Shown here: positions 7,924-16,307 of the stretch, piece by piece
Numbering within the stretch: position 1 is the first letter of the stretch
How the letters are laid out: the number at the start of each line of letters is the position of its first letter
DNA from: CAZLYF01 sp964586835
GTDB lineage: Bacteria; Bacillota; Clostridia; Christensenellales; Aristaeellaceae
Assembly: GCA_964586835.1 (NCBI GenBank)
Contig: CAZPIC010000007.1
Coordinates: 23,957-87,956, forward strand
Direction of reading: 5' to 3'
Length of the DNA stretch: 64,000 nt
Program-made: the position numbers and the translations under genes
The notes under the pieces: generated by a model
The model's input: only the letters and a program-made list of their open reading frames with translations
Database searches by the model: none
Told to the model about the DNA's origin: nothing

Positions 7924-8002
7924 TACAACGTAATTTGCTTGAATCCGTCCAAGCAGGACTATGAAAGAACCGGCACAGGCATAAGCCCAGTCATTGTATT
8001 TG

Positions 8003-8031
8003 TTGAGCCCTTGTGCGGATTCTGCTATGAT
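8003..8031 (+). promoter_or_regulatory. Promoter of the flavoprotein gene
   Basis: TTGAGC (8003-8008) and TATGAT (8026-8031) with a 17-base spacer, about 80 bases before the preferred ATG of the dihydrolipoamide dehydrogenase-like gene. It lies downstream of the first in-frame ATG at 7994, which supports the shorter start. Confidence 0.65.
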
Positions 8032-8113
8032 GGAGCCGGATGCACACGGTCCCACGGACACGGCGTGCCGGAGCTTGTCCGCGCGCGAAGTGGCAACGAT
8101 CGAAGGGGGCAGC

Positions 8114-9622
8114 ATGAAGAAATACGATATAGCGGTCATCGGCAGCGGCGCCGGCCTGATGGTCATGGAAGCCGCACTCCAGCAGGGACTCAGCTGCGCC
8201 ATTGTAGAACACTCGGCCTTCGGAGGTACCTGTCTGAACAAGGGGTGCATCCCCTCAAAGATGCTTGTCTATCCCGCAGACCTGATCAGGGAAGCAGAAA
8301 GAGCAGCGCGCATTGGGCTTCATTTCAAGCCTCCGGAGATAGATTTTGACAATATCGCGGGAAGGATGTGGGCCCAAATCGGCAAGCACCGCCAGATCGA
8401 GGAAAGCCTCGCGGGCATTCCCCATCTGGGCGTATACAAGGGCACGGGGGAGTTTACAGGCCCCCATACCCTGCGCGTCAAGCCCACCGCAGGTGGACCT
8501 GCGGAGGAGTTCAGCGCCGACCGCTTTGTCATCGCAGCCGGCGCGAGGACGCGCCTGCCTCCGGTGGAAGGTCTTGAAGAAACCGGGTATGTGATCGCGG
8601 AGACCTTCTTTGGTGAGCGTTTTCCCAAAAAACCCTGGAAAAGCCTCATTATCCTGGGTGGGGGCGCTGTCGGGGCAGAGTTTGCCCACATCTTCAGCGC
8701 TTATGGAACTCAGGTCAGCATCGTGGACATGGCTCCGCTGCTGCTTCCCCTTGAAGAGGAGGAAGTCAGCCGCTTTGTCATGGACAGCTTTCGAAAATCC
8801 GGGATCCGGGTTCTCACGGGAAGCGCTGCAGTCCGAGCGGCTCCGACCGCAAATGGCAAGGCGCTGACGCTGCGGGATGCTTCATCCGGGAAAGAAACCA
8901 CCCTTGAGGCGGAGGAAATCTTTGTCGCAGCCGGGGTCATGTCAAATGGCGACCTCTTGCGGCTGGACCAGGCAGGTGTTCGGACCGACAGCCGTGGCTG
9001 GATCCAAACGGATGCGTTTTTAAGGACCAACGCGCCAAACATCTATGCCCTGGGCGACATTAACGGCAAATACCAATTCAGGCATAAGGCAAACTATGAA
9101 GCCGGCATCCTCTCTCGCAACCTCTTTACCGGCAGCCATATTCCGGCAAGCTACGACAGCGTTCCGTGGGCAGTTTTCACCCATCCCCAGGTCGCACATG
9201 CAGGGCTGACGGAGAGAGAGGCCCAGGCACTGGGCATCGAGTACTATGTGGGGCGCAACCACTATTCAGAGATCGCCAGCGGCATCTCCATGGCCTACAC
9301 CCCCGGCAGCGACGAAGATGGCTTCGTCAAGTTGCTGGCGGACAAAGACAGGCAGCTCATCGGCATCCATGTGGTAGGCTACCAGGCAGCCGCGCTCCTG
9401 CAGCCTTTTGTATACATGATGAACACGGGATACCGCTGCAGCGAGGCCCCCGGGGCCCTGGACTCCCAGGAAAACCTCTGTCGGTGCATGGACATGATCC
9501 GCCCGCTTGTGGGCGTGTTTGAAACAGTGGAGCGCTCGATGGTCATCCATCCCTCGCTGGCAGAACTGACAGCCTGGGCGCTGGGCAGAATTGACTGGAG
9601 CGACAACCGCAGCGCCTCATGA
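8114..9622 (+). CDS. Dihydrolipoyl dehydrogenase-like flavoprotein disulfide reductase
   Basis: This is a 502-residue class I pyridine nucleotide-disulfide oxidoreductase. It has the FAD motif IGSGAG at residues 9-14, redox cysteines in GGTCLNKGCIPSK (C40, C45), the NAD(P) site ILGGGAVGAEFAHIFSAYG, the second FAD motif NIYALGDING, and the C-terminal HPSLAE His-Glu pair. The architecture fits dihydrolipoamide dehydrogenase, which reoxidises lipoyl groups with NAD. No lipoyl carrier, E1/E2 or glycine-cleavage gene is near, so the partner is unknown and a mycothione-reductase-like or other disulfide substrate cannot be excluded. The ATG is chosen for its AAGGGGG ribosome site and the promoter position. 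Monocistronic. Confidence 0.88.
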   Translation: MKKYDIAVIGSGAGLMVMEAALQQGLSCAIVEHSAFGGTCLNKGCIPSKMLVYPADLIREAERAARIGLHFKPPEIDFDNIAGRMWAQIGKHRQIEESLAGIPHLGVYKGTGEFTGPHTLRVKPTAGGPAEEFSADRFVIAAGARTRLPPVEGLEETGYVIAETFFGERFPKKPWKSLIILGGGAVGAEFAHIFSAYGTQVSIVDMAPLLLPLEEEEVSRFVMDSFRKSGIRVLTGSAAVRAAPTANGKALTLRDASSGKETTLEAEEIFVAAGVMSNGDLLRLDQAGVRTDSRGWIQTDAFLRTNAPNIYALGDINGKYQFRHKANYEAGILSRNLFTGSHIPASYDSVPWAVFTHPQVAHAGLTEREAQALGIEYYVGRNHYSEIASGISMAYTPGSDEDGFVKLLADKDRQLIGIHVVGYQAAALLQPFVYMMNTGYRCSEAPGALDSQENLCRCMDMIRPLVGVFETVERSMVIHPSLAELTAWALGRIDWSDNRSAS

Positions 9623-9666
9623 GTACATTGCGGACGCTTCACGTACAGAAACCGCCCCAGAACCGG

Positions 9667-9948
9667 CTACAGGACCTCCCTTTCTTCCAGGAAGACGTCT
9701 CCTTCCACGCTCCCCTGGACAAGGCTGAACGCGCCCTCCAGGGTTCTTTCAAGGGGGCCAGGCGCCACACCTACACACGCAATCCCCAACACGATGCGCC
9801 GCCTGTCGTTAAGCTTGTCCACCTCGGCAACGGACAGGTTGTAGCGCCGTTTCAACCGATCGCGGAGGCTTCTGACAACGGCCCGCTTCTCCTTGAGCGA
9901 TTCTGCCCAGGGGAGGGGGATGACGATCTTGGCCGTCGCGACAAACAT
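9667..9948 (-). CDS. DUF503 (YlxP-like) protein
   Basis: This 93-residue protein begins MFVATAKIVIPLPWAESLKE, with KRAVVRSLRDRLKRRYNLSVAEV next. This is the diagnostic N-terminal half of the DUF503/YlxP family, normally 90-100 residues. The fold is ferredoxin-like. In Bacillus the gene lies in the nusA-infB-rbfA operon, and a role near ribosome assembly or RNA has been proposed but not proven. Here it is outside that context. The internal ATG is chosen because AAAGGAG lies 7 bases upstream; longer upstream frames have no family match. The gene is convergent with the flavoprotein gene and 44 bases from it. Confidence 0.85.
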   Translation of the reverse strand: MFVATAKIVIPLPWAESLKEKRAVVRSLRDRLKRRYNLSVAEVDKLNDRRRIVLGIACVGVAPGPLERTLEGAFSLVQGSVEGDVFLEEREVL

Positions 9949-10378
9949 CGGCTTCTCCTTTAAAAGCGCCCGCAGGCTTTCCGCATGATGCCCCCGCCTG
10001 ACAGCCGGGGCTTCGTCCGACACAGCACCCGCCGTGCCCGCAAGCAATACTCGCGCAGGGGGATCCTTTGCACAGAGAATACCCCTGTGTGAGCCTGTGC
10101 ACAAGGGCTCGGCCAGGCTGATCCGATGCCAGAGCGATCGCAGGGAGGCGTTTTAAGGAGAGAATACCGCAAAGATGCCCTCCGGAAGGCGATCCGAGGA
10201 GAGGGCATCGCGGTGTTCATGCTTTATATGCTGGAACGCCATCACAGAAGACAGCCAGAAGGCGCAGGCTGCGGTCGGCTCTCTTTGCAGGGGGATCGAT
10301 GCATACAGCCTGGCGTCTTCCATCTGCCCGGGCGCCTCGGCGAAGCAGCGCAGCGCCCGGGCAGGTGTCGGCTGGCTC
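9949..10378. other. Gap between DUF503 and leuB: weak promoter and a strong hairpin
   Basis: No convincing gene is present in any frame. TTGTGC (10099-10104) and TATTCT (10076-10081) on the minus strand, spaced 17 bases, may be the DUF503 promoter, but the match is mediocre. The right part holds the hairpin listed separately, just past the leuB stop. Confidence 0.45.
10324..10364 (-). terminator. Strong GC hairpin at the end of the ilv-leu operon
   Basis: CTGCCCGGGCGC (10324-10335) and GCGCCCGGGCAG (10353-10364) form a perfect 12-bp stem with a 17-base loop, 14 bases past the leuB stop. No U run follows on the minus strand. It probably protects the 3' end of the message or acts with a termination factor, rather than being a classical intrinsic terminator. 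Confidence 0.5.
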
Positions 10379-11455
10379 TTAGCCTTCCTTCAGGCTATCA
10401 AGAACCCTTTGCGTCATCTCGTCCGTGCTGATCCAAGACCCCTCTCCCGCAAGGTCCCGGGTTCTCGCCCCCTGGGCAAGGACCGCCTCCACAGCCACCT
10501 CGACGGCGGCTGCCTCCGCCTCAAGCCCGAAGGAAAGCCTGAGCATCATGGCGGCAGACAGGATGGAGGCGATGGGGTTGGCCATGCCCTTGCCTGCAAT
10601 ATCCGGCGCGGAGCCGTGGATGGGCTCGTAGAGCCCGCGCCCGTCCTCGCCAAGCGAAGCGGAGGGTAACAAACCGATAGAGCCTGTCAGCTGAGAGGCT
10701 TCGTCCGACAGAATATCCCCAAAGAGGTTGCTGGTCACCATAACATCAAACTGCGCCGGGTCTGCCAGCAGCTGCATCGCTGCACTGTCCACCAGCTGAT
10801 CCCTGAGCGCCACGTCCGGGTAGTCTGAGGCAAGGGCATGGATGGTCTCCCGCCATAGGCGAGAGGACTCCATCACATTGGCTTTGTCCACACTGACGAG
10901 GGTTTTCCTGCGGGACCTCGCAGCCTCAAACGCCACGCGGCCGATGCGCTGGATTTCCCCGACGCTGTAGACCTCCGTATCATAGGCTTTTCTTGCCTCT
11001 CCTTCGCCTTTGCGACCGCTTGGCCCGAAGTAGAGGCCTCCAGTCAGCTCGCGCACGATCAGCATGTCAAAGCCCTTTTCGGCCAGGTCACTCCGCAGGG
11101 GGGTTGCTGCCCTGAGCGCAGGCAGCAGCCGGGCGGGGCGCAGGTTCGCATAGAGGCCCAGGCCTTTTCTCAGGCCAAGGAGTGCGCGCTCCGGCCGAAG
11201 GTGGCCTGGCAAGCCATCCCATGCCGGCCCACCCACAGCCCCAAGGAGGACTGCATCGCTGTGCAGGCAACCCTCCAGCGTTGCCTGGGGCAAGGGAATG
11301 CCATAGCGGTCAATGGCAGCCCCTCCGGCGGGGTAGTCCTCAAAGGTGAAGTCGTGGTTGAAGCTCTCCGCCACAGCGGACAGCAGCTTCACCGCGGCTT
11401 TTACGACCTCAGGCCCAATGCCGTCACCAGGAATGACCGCGATATGGCGCGTCAC
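10379..11455 (-). CDS. leuB: 3-Isopropylmalate dehydrogenase
   Basis: This 358-residue NAD-dependent decarboxylating dehydrogenase converts 3-isopropylmalate to 2-oxoisocaproate in leucine synthesis. The N-terminal IAVIPGDGIGPEVV, the VRELTGGLYFG loop that distinguishes LeuB from isocitrate dehydrogenase, the catalytic Tyr/Lys region and NLFGDILSDEASQLTGSIG are all present. The length is normal. It starts with GTG and overlaps the leuD stop as GTGA, with GGAGG 6 bases before it. It is the last gene of the operon. With citramalate synthase upstream it probably also oxidises 3-methylmalate to 2-oxobutyrate for isoleucine; that dual use is known for LeuB and inferred here. Confidence 0.96.
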   Translation of the reverse strand: MTRHIAVIPGDGIGPEVVKAAVKLLSAVAESFNHDFTFEDYPAGGAAIDRYGIPLPQATLEGCLHSDAVLLGAVGGPAWDGLPGHLRPERALLGLRKGLGLYANLRPARLLPALRAATPLRSDLAEKGFDMLIVRELTGGLYFGPSGRKGEGEARKAYDTEVYSVGEIQRIGRVAFEAARSRRKTLVSVDKANVMESSRLWRETIHALASDYPDVALRDQLVDSAAMQLLADPAQFDVMVTSNLFGDILSDEASQLTGSIGLLPSASLGEDGRGLYEPIHGSAPDIAGKGMANPIASILSAAMMLRLSFGLEAEAAAVEVAVEAVLAQGARTRDLAGEGSWISTDEMTQRVLDSLKEG

Positions 11456-11934
11456 AGCCCACCTCCAGCCATCGCTTGCATAAGTCCGCCCGCGGCGATG
11501 ATCTTCTGAAGGAAGGGCGGGAACGGTTCGAATTGCTTTTCAACACCCTTTGACAGGTTCCGGATGGTGCCCGCGTCAAGGTTTGCCTCCAAGCGGTCAC
11601 CCTCCTCCACCTCTATGTCCGAAACGATGATGGGGAGCCCCGTGTTGACGGCATTGCGGTAGAAGATGCGCGCAAAACTTGAGGCCACGACGCAGCCCAC
11701 GCCGGCGTGGCGGATCGCGATGGGCGCATGTTCACGCGAGGAACCGCAACCGAAGTTAGCTCCAGCCACAATGAAGCATCCGGGCTCGGCTTTTTTATGG
11801 AAGTCTGGGTCCAGGTCTTCCATGCAGTGCGACGCCAGCTCCTTCGGGTCTGAGCTGTTCAGGTACCTGGCGGGGATGATGACATCCGTGTCCACATGAT
11901 CCCCATAGCACAGTGCCTTTCCTTGAAGCAGCAT
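11452..11934 (-). CDS. leuD: 3-Isopropylmalate dehydratase small subunit
   Basis: This is a 160-residue LeuD, the swivelling subunit that completes the active site of the [4Fe-4S] isomerase LeuCD. DTDVIIPARYLNSSDP near the start and GCGSSREHAP at about residue 60 are the hallmark motifs. Its size matches the short prokaryotic/archaeal type rather than the roughly 200-residue enterobacterial form. AGGAGA lies 6 bases before the ATG. It is 15 bases after leuC and overlaps leuB by 4 bases, consistent with stoichiometric translation with its large subunit. In this operon LeuCD likely also isomerises citramalate. Confidence 0.95.
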   Translation of the reverse strand: MLLQGKALCYGDHVDTDVIIPARYLNSSDPKELASHCMEDLDPDFHKKAEPGCFIVAGANFGCGSSREHAPIAIRHAGVGCVVASSFARIFYRNAVNTGLPIIVSDIEVEEGDRLEANLDAGTIRNLSKGVEKQFEPFPPFLQKIIAAGGLMQAMAGGGL

Positions 11935-11949
11935 AGGTGTTCTCCTTTC

Positions 11950-13224
11950 TTATGCAGGGGACAGCCTTTCGGGAGAGGCAAGACAGCCAAGCACTGAGGA
12001 GGCAGCGGCAACGGCAGGACCTGCCAGGTATACCTCGCTGGTGGGATCTCCCATACGTCCGACAAAATTCCTGTTTGTCGTGGATACGCAACGCTCACCG
12101 GAGGCCAGGATGCCCATATGCCCCCCCAGACAGGGACCACAGGTGGGTGTGGATACGGCGCATCCCGCGTCCACAAAGGTTTCAAGATAGCCCAAACGCA
12201 GGGCATCCATCCATATCTTTTGTGTAGCGGGGATCACAATGGCACGAACGCCGTCCGCGACCCGGCGACCCTTCAAAATTTCCGCAGCCGCCTGAAGGTC
12301 TGAAAGCCTGCCATTGGTGCAGGAACCGATGACGACCTGGTCAATCTTCAGGTGATCGGGAACCTCCTCCATGCTCCGCACATTTTCCGGCAGGTGGGGA
12401 AATGCCACGCAAAGCCTCACCTCATCAAGGTTGATATGGATCTCAGACTCATACTCCGCGTCCACATCTGCCACATATTCCCTGGGTTGCAAAGCCCCAT
12501 GTTCGTTGAGGTAATCCCGGGTGACGTCATCCGCTGGAAAAATGCCATTCTTGGCCCCCGCCTCAATGGCCATGTTGCACACGGTAAGCCTGTCGTCTAT
12601 GGACAGTCCCTGGATCCCATCGCCCGTAAACTCAAGCGACTGGTACAGCGCCCCATCCACCCCGATGCGTCCGATCAGGTAGAGGATGAGGTCTTTGCCT
12701 GAGACATAGCGCCTGAACTTCCCAGAAAGCCTGACCAGGATCGCGGAAGGCACCCTGAACCAGGCTTTCCCGAAAGCCATGCCGGCTGCCATATCCGTGG
12801 ATCCGACGCCCGTTGCCAGGGCGTTGAGGGCCCCATAGGTGCAGGTATGGCTGTCTGCGCCGATGACAAGGTCGCCTGCGGTCACCATGCCCTTTTCGGG
12901 CAGCAGGGCATGCTCGATCCCCATCCGCCCCACGTCATAGAAGTGGCTGATGTCCATCTTCCGGGCAAAGTCCCGCACCCGCCTTGACTGCTCTGCCGCC
13001 TTGATATCCTTGTTGGGGGTGAAGTGGTCCAGCACGAGGGCGACCCTGTCTGGATCAAATACCCGCGAGCAGCCCGCCTTTTCAAACTCGCCGATGGCAA
13101 CAGGCGCGGTGATATCATTGCCCAGCACCAGGTCAAGATCCGCGAGAACGGTTTGTCCCGGAGCCAAGGCTCTGCCTCCACTGTGCGCGGACAGGATTTT
13201 CTGTGTCATCGTCATGCCGGCCAT
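11950..13224 (-). CDS. leuC: 3-Isopropylmalate dehydratase large subunit
   Basis: This 424-residue aconitase-family subunit binds the [4Fe-4S] cluster. Seen are GADSHTCTYGAL, the cysteine in GSCTNGRLSDL, and CGPCLGGHMG supplying the CxxC ligand pair. The length fits the short LeuC type that pairs with a 160-residue LeuD. It interconverts 2- and 3-isopropylmalate, and in citramalate-using organisms citramalate and 3-methylmalate. The start overlaps the end of cimA by 13 bases. AAAGGA lies about 9 bases upstream of the chosen ATG; two further in-frame ATGs follow within six codons. Confidence 0.95.
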   Translation of the reverse strand: MAGMTMTQKILSAHSGGRALAPGQTVLADLDLVLGNDITAPVAIGEFEKAGCSRVFDPDRVALVLDHFTPNKDIKAAEQSRRVRDFARKMDISHFYDVGRMGIEHALLPEKGMVTAGDLVIGADSHTCTYGALNALATGVGSTDMAAGMAFGKAWFRVPSAILVRLSGKFRRYVSGKDLILYLIGRIGVDGALYQSLEFTGDGIQGLSIDDRLTVCNMAIEAGAKNGIFPADDVTRDYLNEHGALQPREYVADVDAEYESEIHINLDEVRLCVAFPHLPENVRSMEEVPDHLKIDQVVIGSCTNGRLSDLQAAAEILKGRRVADGVRAIVIPATQKIWMDALRLGYLETFVDAGCAVSTPTCGPCLGGHMGILASGERCVSTTNRNFVGRMGDPTSEVYLAGPAVAAASSVLGCLASPERLSPA

Positions 13225-14792
13225 GCTTTAATATCCTTTCTGTGCAGTACATATTCGATGGAGTCGGAAAGCGCCTGCCAGCTGGCGGCAATGATGTCCG
13301 TGGACACCCCCACCGTCGTCCAGCTCCTCTCCCCGTCCGTGCTCTCGATTAAAACCCGGACCTTTGATGCCGTCGCCGCGCCCCCAGAGAGAACCCTGAC
13401 CTTGTAGTCCGTCAGGCGCACGCGGGCCAGCTCTGGATAGAACACCCCCAGCGCTTTGCGCAGCGCGGTGTCCAGTGCGTGGACAGGCCCGTTGCCCATC
13501 GCTGCCGTTGTCTCCCGGGTACCGTCCACCTGGACGCTGAGCATGGCAGAGGCGCCGGTCTCCCCATCGGGTGGAGGGAACTCCCCGCTGGTTCGGTACA
13601 TGCCCAGGCTGAAGTGTGGCTGAAATCTCCCCAGTACCTGCAGGACCACCAGCTCAAAGCTCGCATCCGCCGCCTCAAAAAGATGGCCATCATGCTCCAG
13701 CTCCTTCAGGCGCTTGAGGATTTCCGCTGTCTCCGGGGAATCCTTGCGAAGCTCGGGCGCCAGGTTTTTAAGTTTAGCCAGCACTGTCGTGCGTCCAGAC
13801 ACCTCGCTCATCAAAAATCTGCGGGTATTCCCCACACTGGCAGGATCAACATGCTCAAAGGAAGCAGCAAGCTTGGTGACGCCGTCAATATGCATGCCTC
13901 CCTTGTGGGCGAAGGCGCTGGATCCTGTGTAAGGCCGGGATGAAGGCAGGGCCAGGTTGCATAGGTCCATAATGCGCGTGGCGGTCTCTGTCAGAGAGCT
14001 TAAGTCCCCGTCCACACAGTCATGGCCCATCTTCAGGAGCAGGTTGGGGATCAGCACGCTGAGGTCCGCATTGCCGCAGCGCTCGCCAATGCCCGTGAAG
14101 GTCCCTTGCACATGGGAGGCACCCGCCTCTACCGCCATCATGGACGAGGCGACCGCACAGCCAATGTCGTTGTGGCAGTGGATCCCCAACGCTATCTCGG
14201 GAAAAGCTCTGGATACCGCAGCTGTTCCTTCCCTGATAAAAAGGGGAGTCGACCCTCCGTTGGTGTCGCATAGGCACAGAAGGTCTGCGCCCGCACCCAC
14301 AGCTGCACGCAGTACCTCCATGGCGTAGCTGGGGTTTTCTCTGAAACCATCAAACCAGTGTTCCGCGTCAAAGATCACCCGGCGGTCGTTTCGTCTCAGG
14401 TAGACCACGGTGTCAGACACCATGGCAAGGTTGTCTTCCAGGCTGACCCCCAGCACCTTCCGCGCATGCAGATCCCATGCTTTTCCAAAGACCGTGACCG
14501 TTTCGGTGCCTGCATCCAGGAGAGAGTGGAGCTTTGGATCCTCCTCGGCTCTCAGGTTCTTGTGGCGCGTGCTTCCAAAGGCGCAGAGCTGTGCCCTCTT
14601 CAGCTGCCCACCTGCCATCCTCCTGAAGAACGCCATGTCTTTGGGGTTGCTTCCCGGGTTCCCCGCCTCGATGAGGTCCACTCCAAAGGCATCCAGCGCC
14701 AGCGCAATGGATTCCTTGTCGCTGACCGAAAAAGAGATGCCCTCCCCCTGTGCTCCATCCCGCAACGTGCTGTCGAGCACTTCAATTTTCAC
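13212..14792 (-). CDS. cimA: (R)-Citramalate synthase
   Basis: This is a 526-residue DRE-TIM metallolyase that condenses pyruvate and acetyl-CoA to citramalate. The N-terminus has LDSTLRDGAQGEGISFSVSD; the GAQ and GISFS wording separates CimA from LeuA (GEQAPG). FDAEHWFDG and CDTNGGSTP are also CimA-type. The C-terminal part (about 390-520) is the LeuA allosteric domain, so product inhibition, probably by isoleucine, is expected. The GTG at 14790-14792 is preferred because GGGAGG lies 8 bases before it; a GTG 9 bases upstream lies inside that ribosome site. With ilvBNCD and leuBCD it gives a threonine-independent isoleucine route, and no ilvA is seen in the window. Confidence 0.92.
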   Translation of the reverse strand: MKIEVLDSTLRDGAQGEGISFSVSDKESIALALDAFGVDLIEAGNPGSNPKDMAFFRRMAGGQLKRAQLCAFGSTRHKNLRAEEDPKLHSLLDAGTETVTVFGKAWDLHARKVLGVSLEDNLAMVSDTVVYLRRNDRRVIFDAEHWFDGFRENPSYAMEVLRAAVGAGADLLCLCDTNGGSTPLFIREGTAAVSRAFPEIALGIHCHNDIGCAVASSMMAVEAGASHVQGTFTGIGERCGNADLSVLIPNLLLKMGHDCVDGDLSSLTETATRIMDLCNLALPSSRPYTGSSAFAHKGGMHIDGVTKLAASFEHVDPASVGNTRRFLMSEVSGRTTVLAKLKNLAPELRKDSPETAEILKRLKELEHDGHLFEAADASFELVVLQVLGRFQPHFSLGMYRTSGEFPPPDGETGASAMLSVQVDGTRETTAAMGNGPVHALDTALRKALGVFYPELARVRLTDYKVRVLSGGAATASKVRVLIESTDGERSWTTVGVSTDIIAASWQALSDSIEYVLHRKDIKAWPA

Positions 14793-16305
14793 CGCGCTCA
14801 CCTCCCTGTAAAAGACGGTTCATCGCGCTGACATAGGCAAGCAGACTGGCCTCCACGATGTCCGTGGACAGCCCCCGCCCGGTCACGGAAAGGTCGTCGC
14901 AGCGCAGGCGAACCACAGCCTCTCCCTGGGCATCCTTGCCCTCGGACACGGTATGGATGCTGTAGTCCTCCAGTGCGTGACCTCGCACAGGAATGATCTT
15001 GTCGATCGCCTTAAACGCCGCATCAATGGGCCCGTTGCCCACCGCCACCTCCTCCTTGCGCTCGGTCCCCGCCGTCAACTGTACAACGGCACTGGAGGAT
15101 ACGACGTTTCCGCTGTTCACCGCAAAGCGGTCCAGACGGAAACGCCCGGGCTCTTCAAGCTTTCGATGAGAAACCAGGGCTTCCAGATCTCGGCGGTTAA
15201 TATGCTTTTTGCGGTCGGCCAGTTCCTTGAAGCGCACAAAGAGCCGGTCCATCTCCGTGCCGTCGGGCTCGTAGCCCAAGGCTTTCAGTGCGTTTTGTAC
15301 AGCGTGCTTGCCGCTGTGCTTGCCAAGCACAAGTCTGTTTTGCGCCAAGCCAACGGATTCGGGCGTCATGATCTCATAGGTGTCCCGTCTGGCGAGCACT
15401 CCGTGCTGGTGGATGCCCGACTCGTGCGCGAAGGCATTGCGGCCAACGACAGCCTTGTTGAGAGGCGCGACCAGGCCGAGCACGTTGTAGATCAGGCGAC
15501 TGGTTGGAAAGATGCGGGTCGTGTTGACGCCGGAATCGCAACCGTAGTGATCCCGACGGGTATGAAGCGCCATCACGACCTCCTCCAGCGCTGCGTTTCC
15601 CGCCCGCTCGCCGAGCCCGTTGACGGTGCATTCCACCTGGGTAGCTCCCGCCTCCACGGCCGCCAGCGTATTCGCCACAGCAAGGCCGAGGTCATCGTGG
15701 CAATGGACAGAAATTTCCGCCTTCTCGATCCCGGCAGCATGCTCCCTTAAGTAGGTGATCAGACCCGCCATTTCCCCTGGTGTCGTGTATCCCACCGTAT
15801 CGGGAATGTTGATCACCGTGGCGCCCGCCTTCACCGCCACCTCCACAACCCGAGCCAGGAAGGCGGGCTCGCTGCGTGTCGCATCCTCAGCGGAAAACTC
15901 CACGTCTTCACAGTAGTGTTTCGCGTAGGCGACCATGGCGCCTGCTGTTTCAAGCACATGCTCAGGCTTCATCCTAAGCTTGTATTCCATGTGGGTGGGA
16001 GAGGTCGCGATGAAGGTATGGATACGCGGGGCCCGCGCCTCCTTTACAGCCTCCCAGGCAGCGTCGATATCTCCCTTCACGGCCCGGGCAAGGCTTGCGA
16101 CCCTGCAGTTTTTTACAAGGGATGCGACCGATCGGACTGCCTCGAAATCCCCAGGAGAAGCGATGGCGAAGCCCGCCTCCAGGGCGTCCACGCCAAGCTT
16201 TTCAAGCGCCAGTGCAATCTCAAGCTTCTCGTGAAGGTCCATGCTGCATCCCGGCGCCTGTTCCCCGTCCCTGAGCGTCGTATCAAATACCTTGATCTGC
16301 TTCAT
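14782..16305 (-). CDS. leuA: 2-Isopropylmalate synthase
   Basis: This 507-residue enzyme performs the first committed step of leucine synthesis, condensing 2-oxoisovalerate with acetyl-CoA. It has VFDTTLRDGEQAPGCSMDLH, the SVHCHDDLGLAVANTLAAVE metal-binding segment, GLGERAGNAALEEVVMAL, and FAHESGIHQHGVLA. Residues about 390-500 form the regulatory domain, with VGNGPIDAAFKAID, where leucine feedback binds. The length is normal for the bacterial form. GAGGAGG precedes the ATG by 6 bases, the start is 2 bases after ilvD, and the stop overlaps cimA. Confidence 0.96.
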   Translation of the reverse strand: MKQIKVFDTTLRDGEQAPGCSMDLHEKLEIALALEKLGVDALEAGFAIASPGDFEAVRSVASLVKNCRVASLARAVKGDIDAAWEAVKEARAPRIHTFIATSPTHMEYKLRMKPEHVLETAGAMVAYAKHYCEDVEFSAEDATRSEPAFLARVVEVAVKAGATVINIPDTVGYTTPGEMAGLITYLREHAAGIEKAEISVHCHDDLGLAVANTLAAVEAGATQVECTVNGLGERAGNAALEEVVMALHTRRDHYGCDSGVNTTRIFPTSRLIYNVLGLVAPLNKAVVGRNAFAHESGIHQHGVLARRDTYEIMTPESVGLAQNRLVLGKHSGKHAVQNALKALGYEPDGTEMDRLFVRFKELADRKKHINRRDLEALVSHRKLEEPGRFRLDRFAVNSGNVVSSSAVVQLTAGTERKEEVAVGNGPIDAAFKAIDKIIPVRGHALEDYSIHTVSEGKDAQGEAVVRLRCDDLSVTGRGLSTDIVEASLLAYVSAMNRLLQGGERGEN

Positions 16306-16307
16306 GT

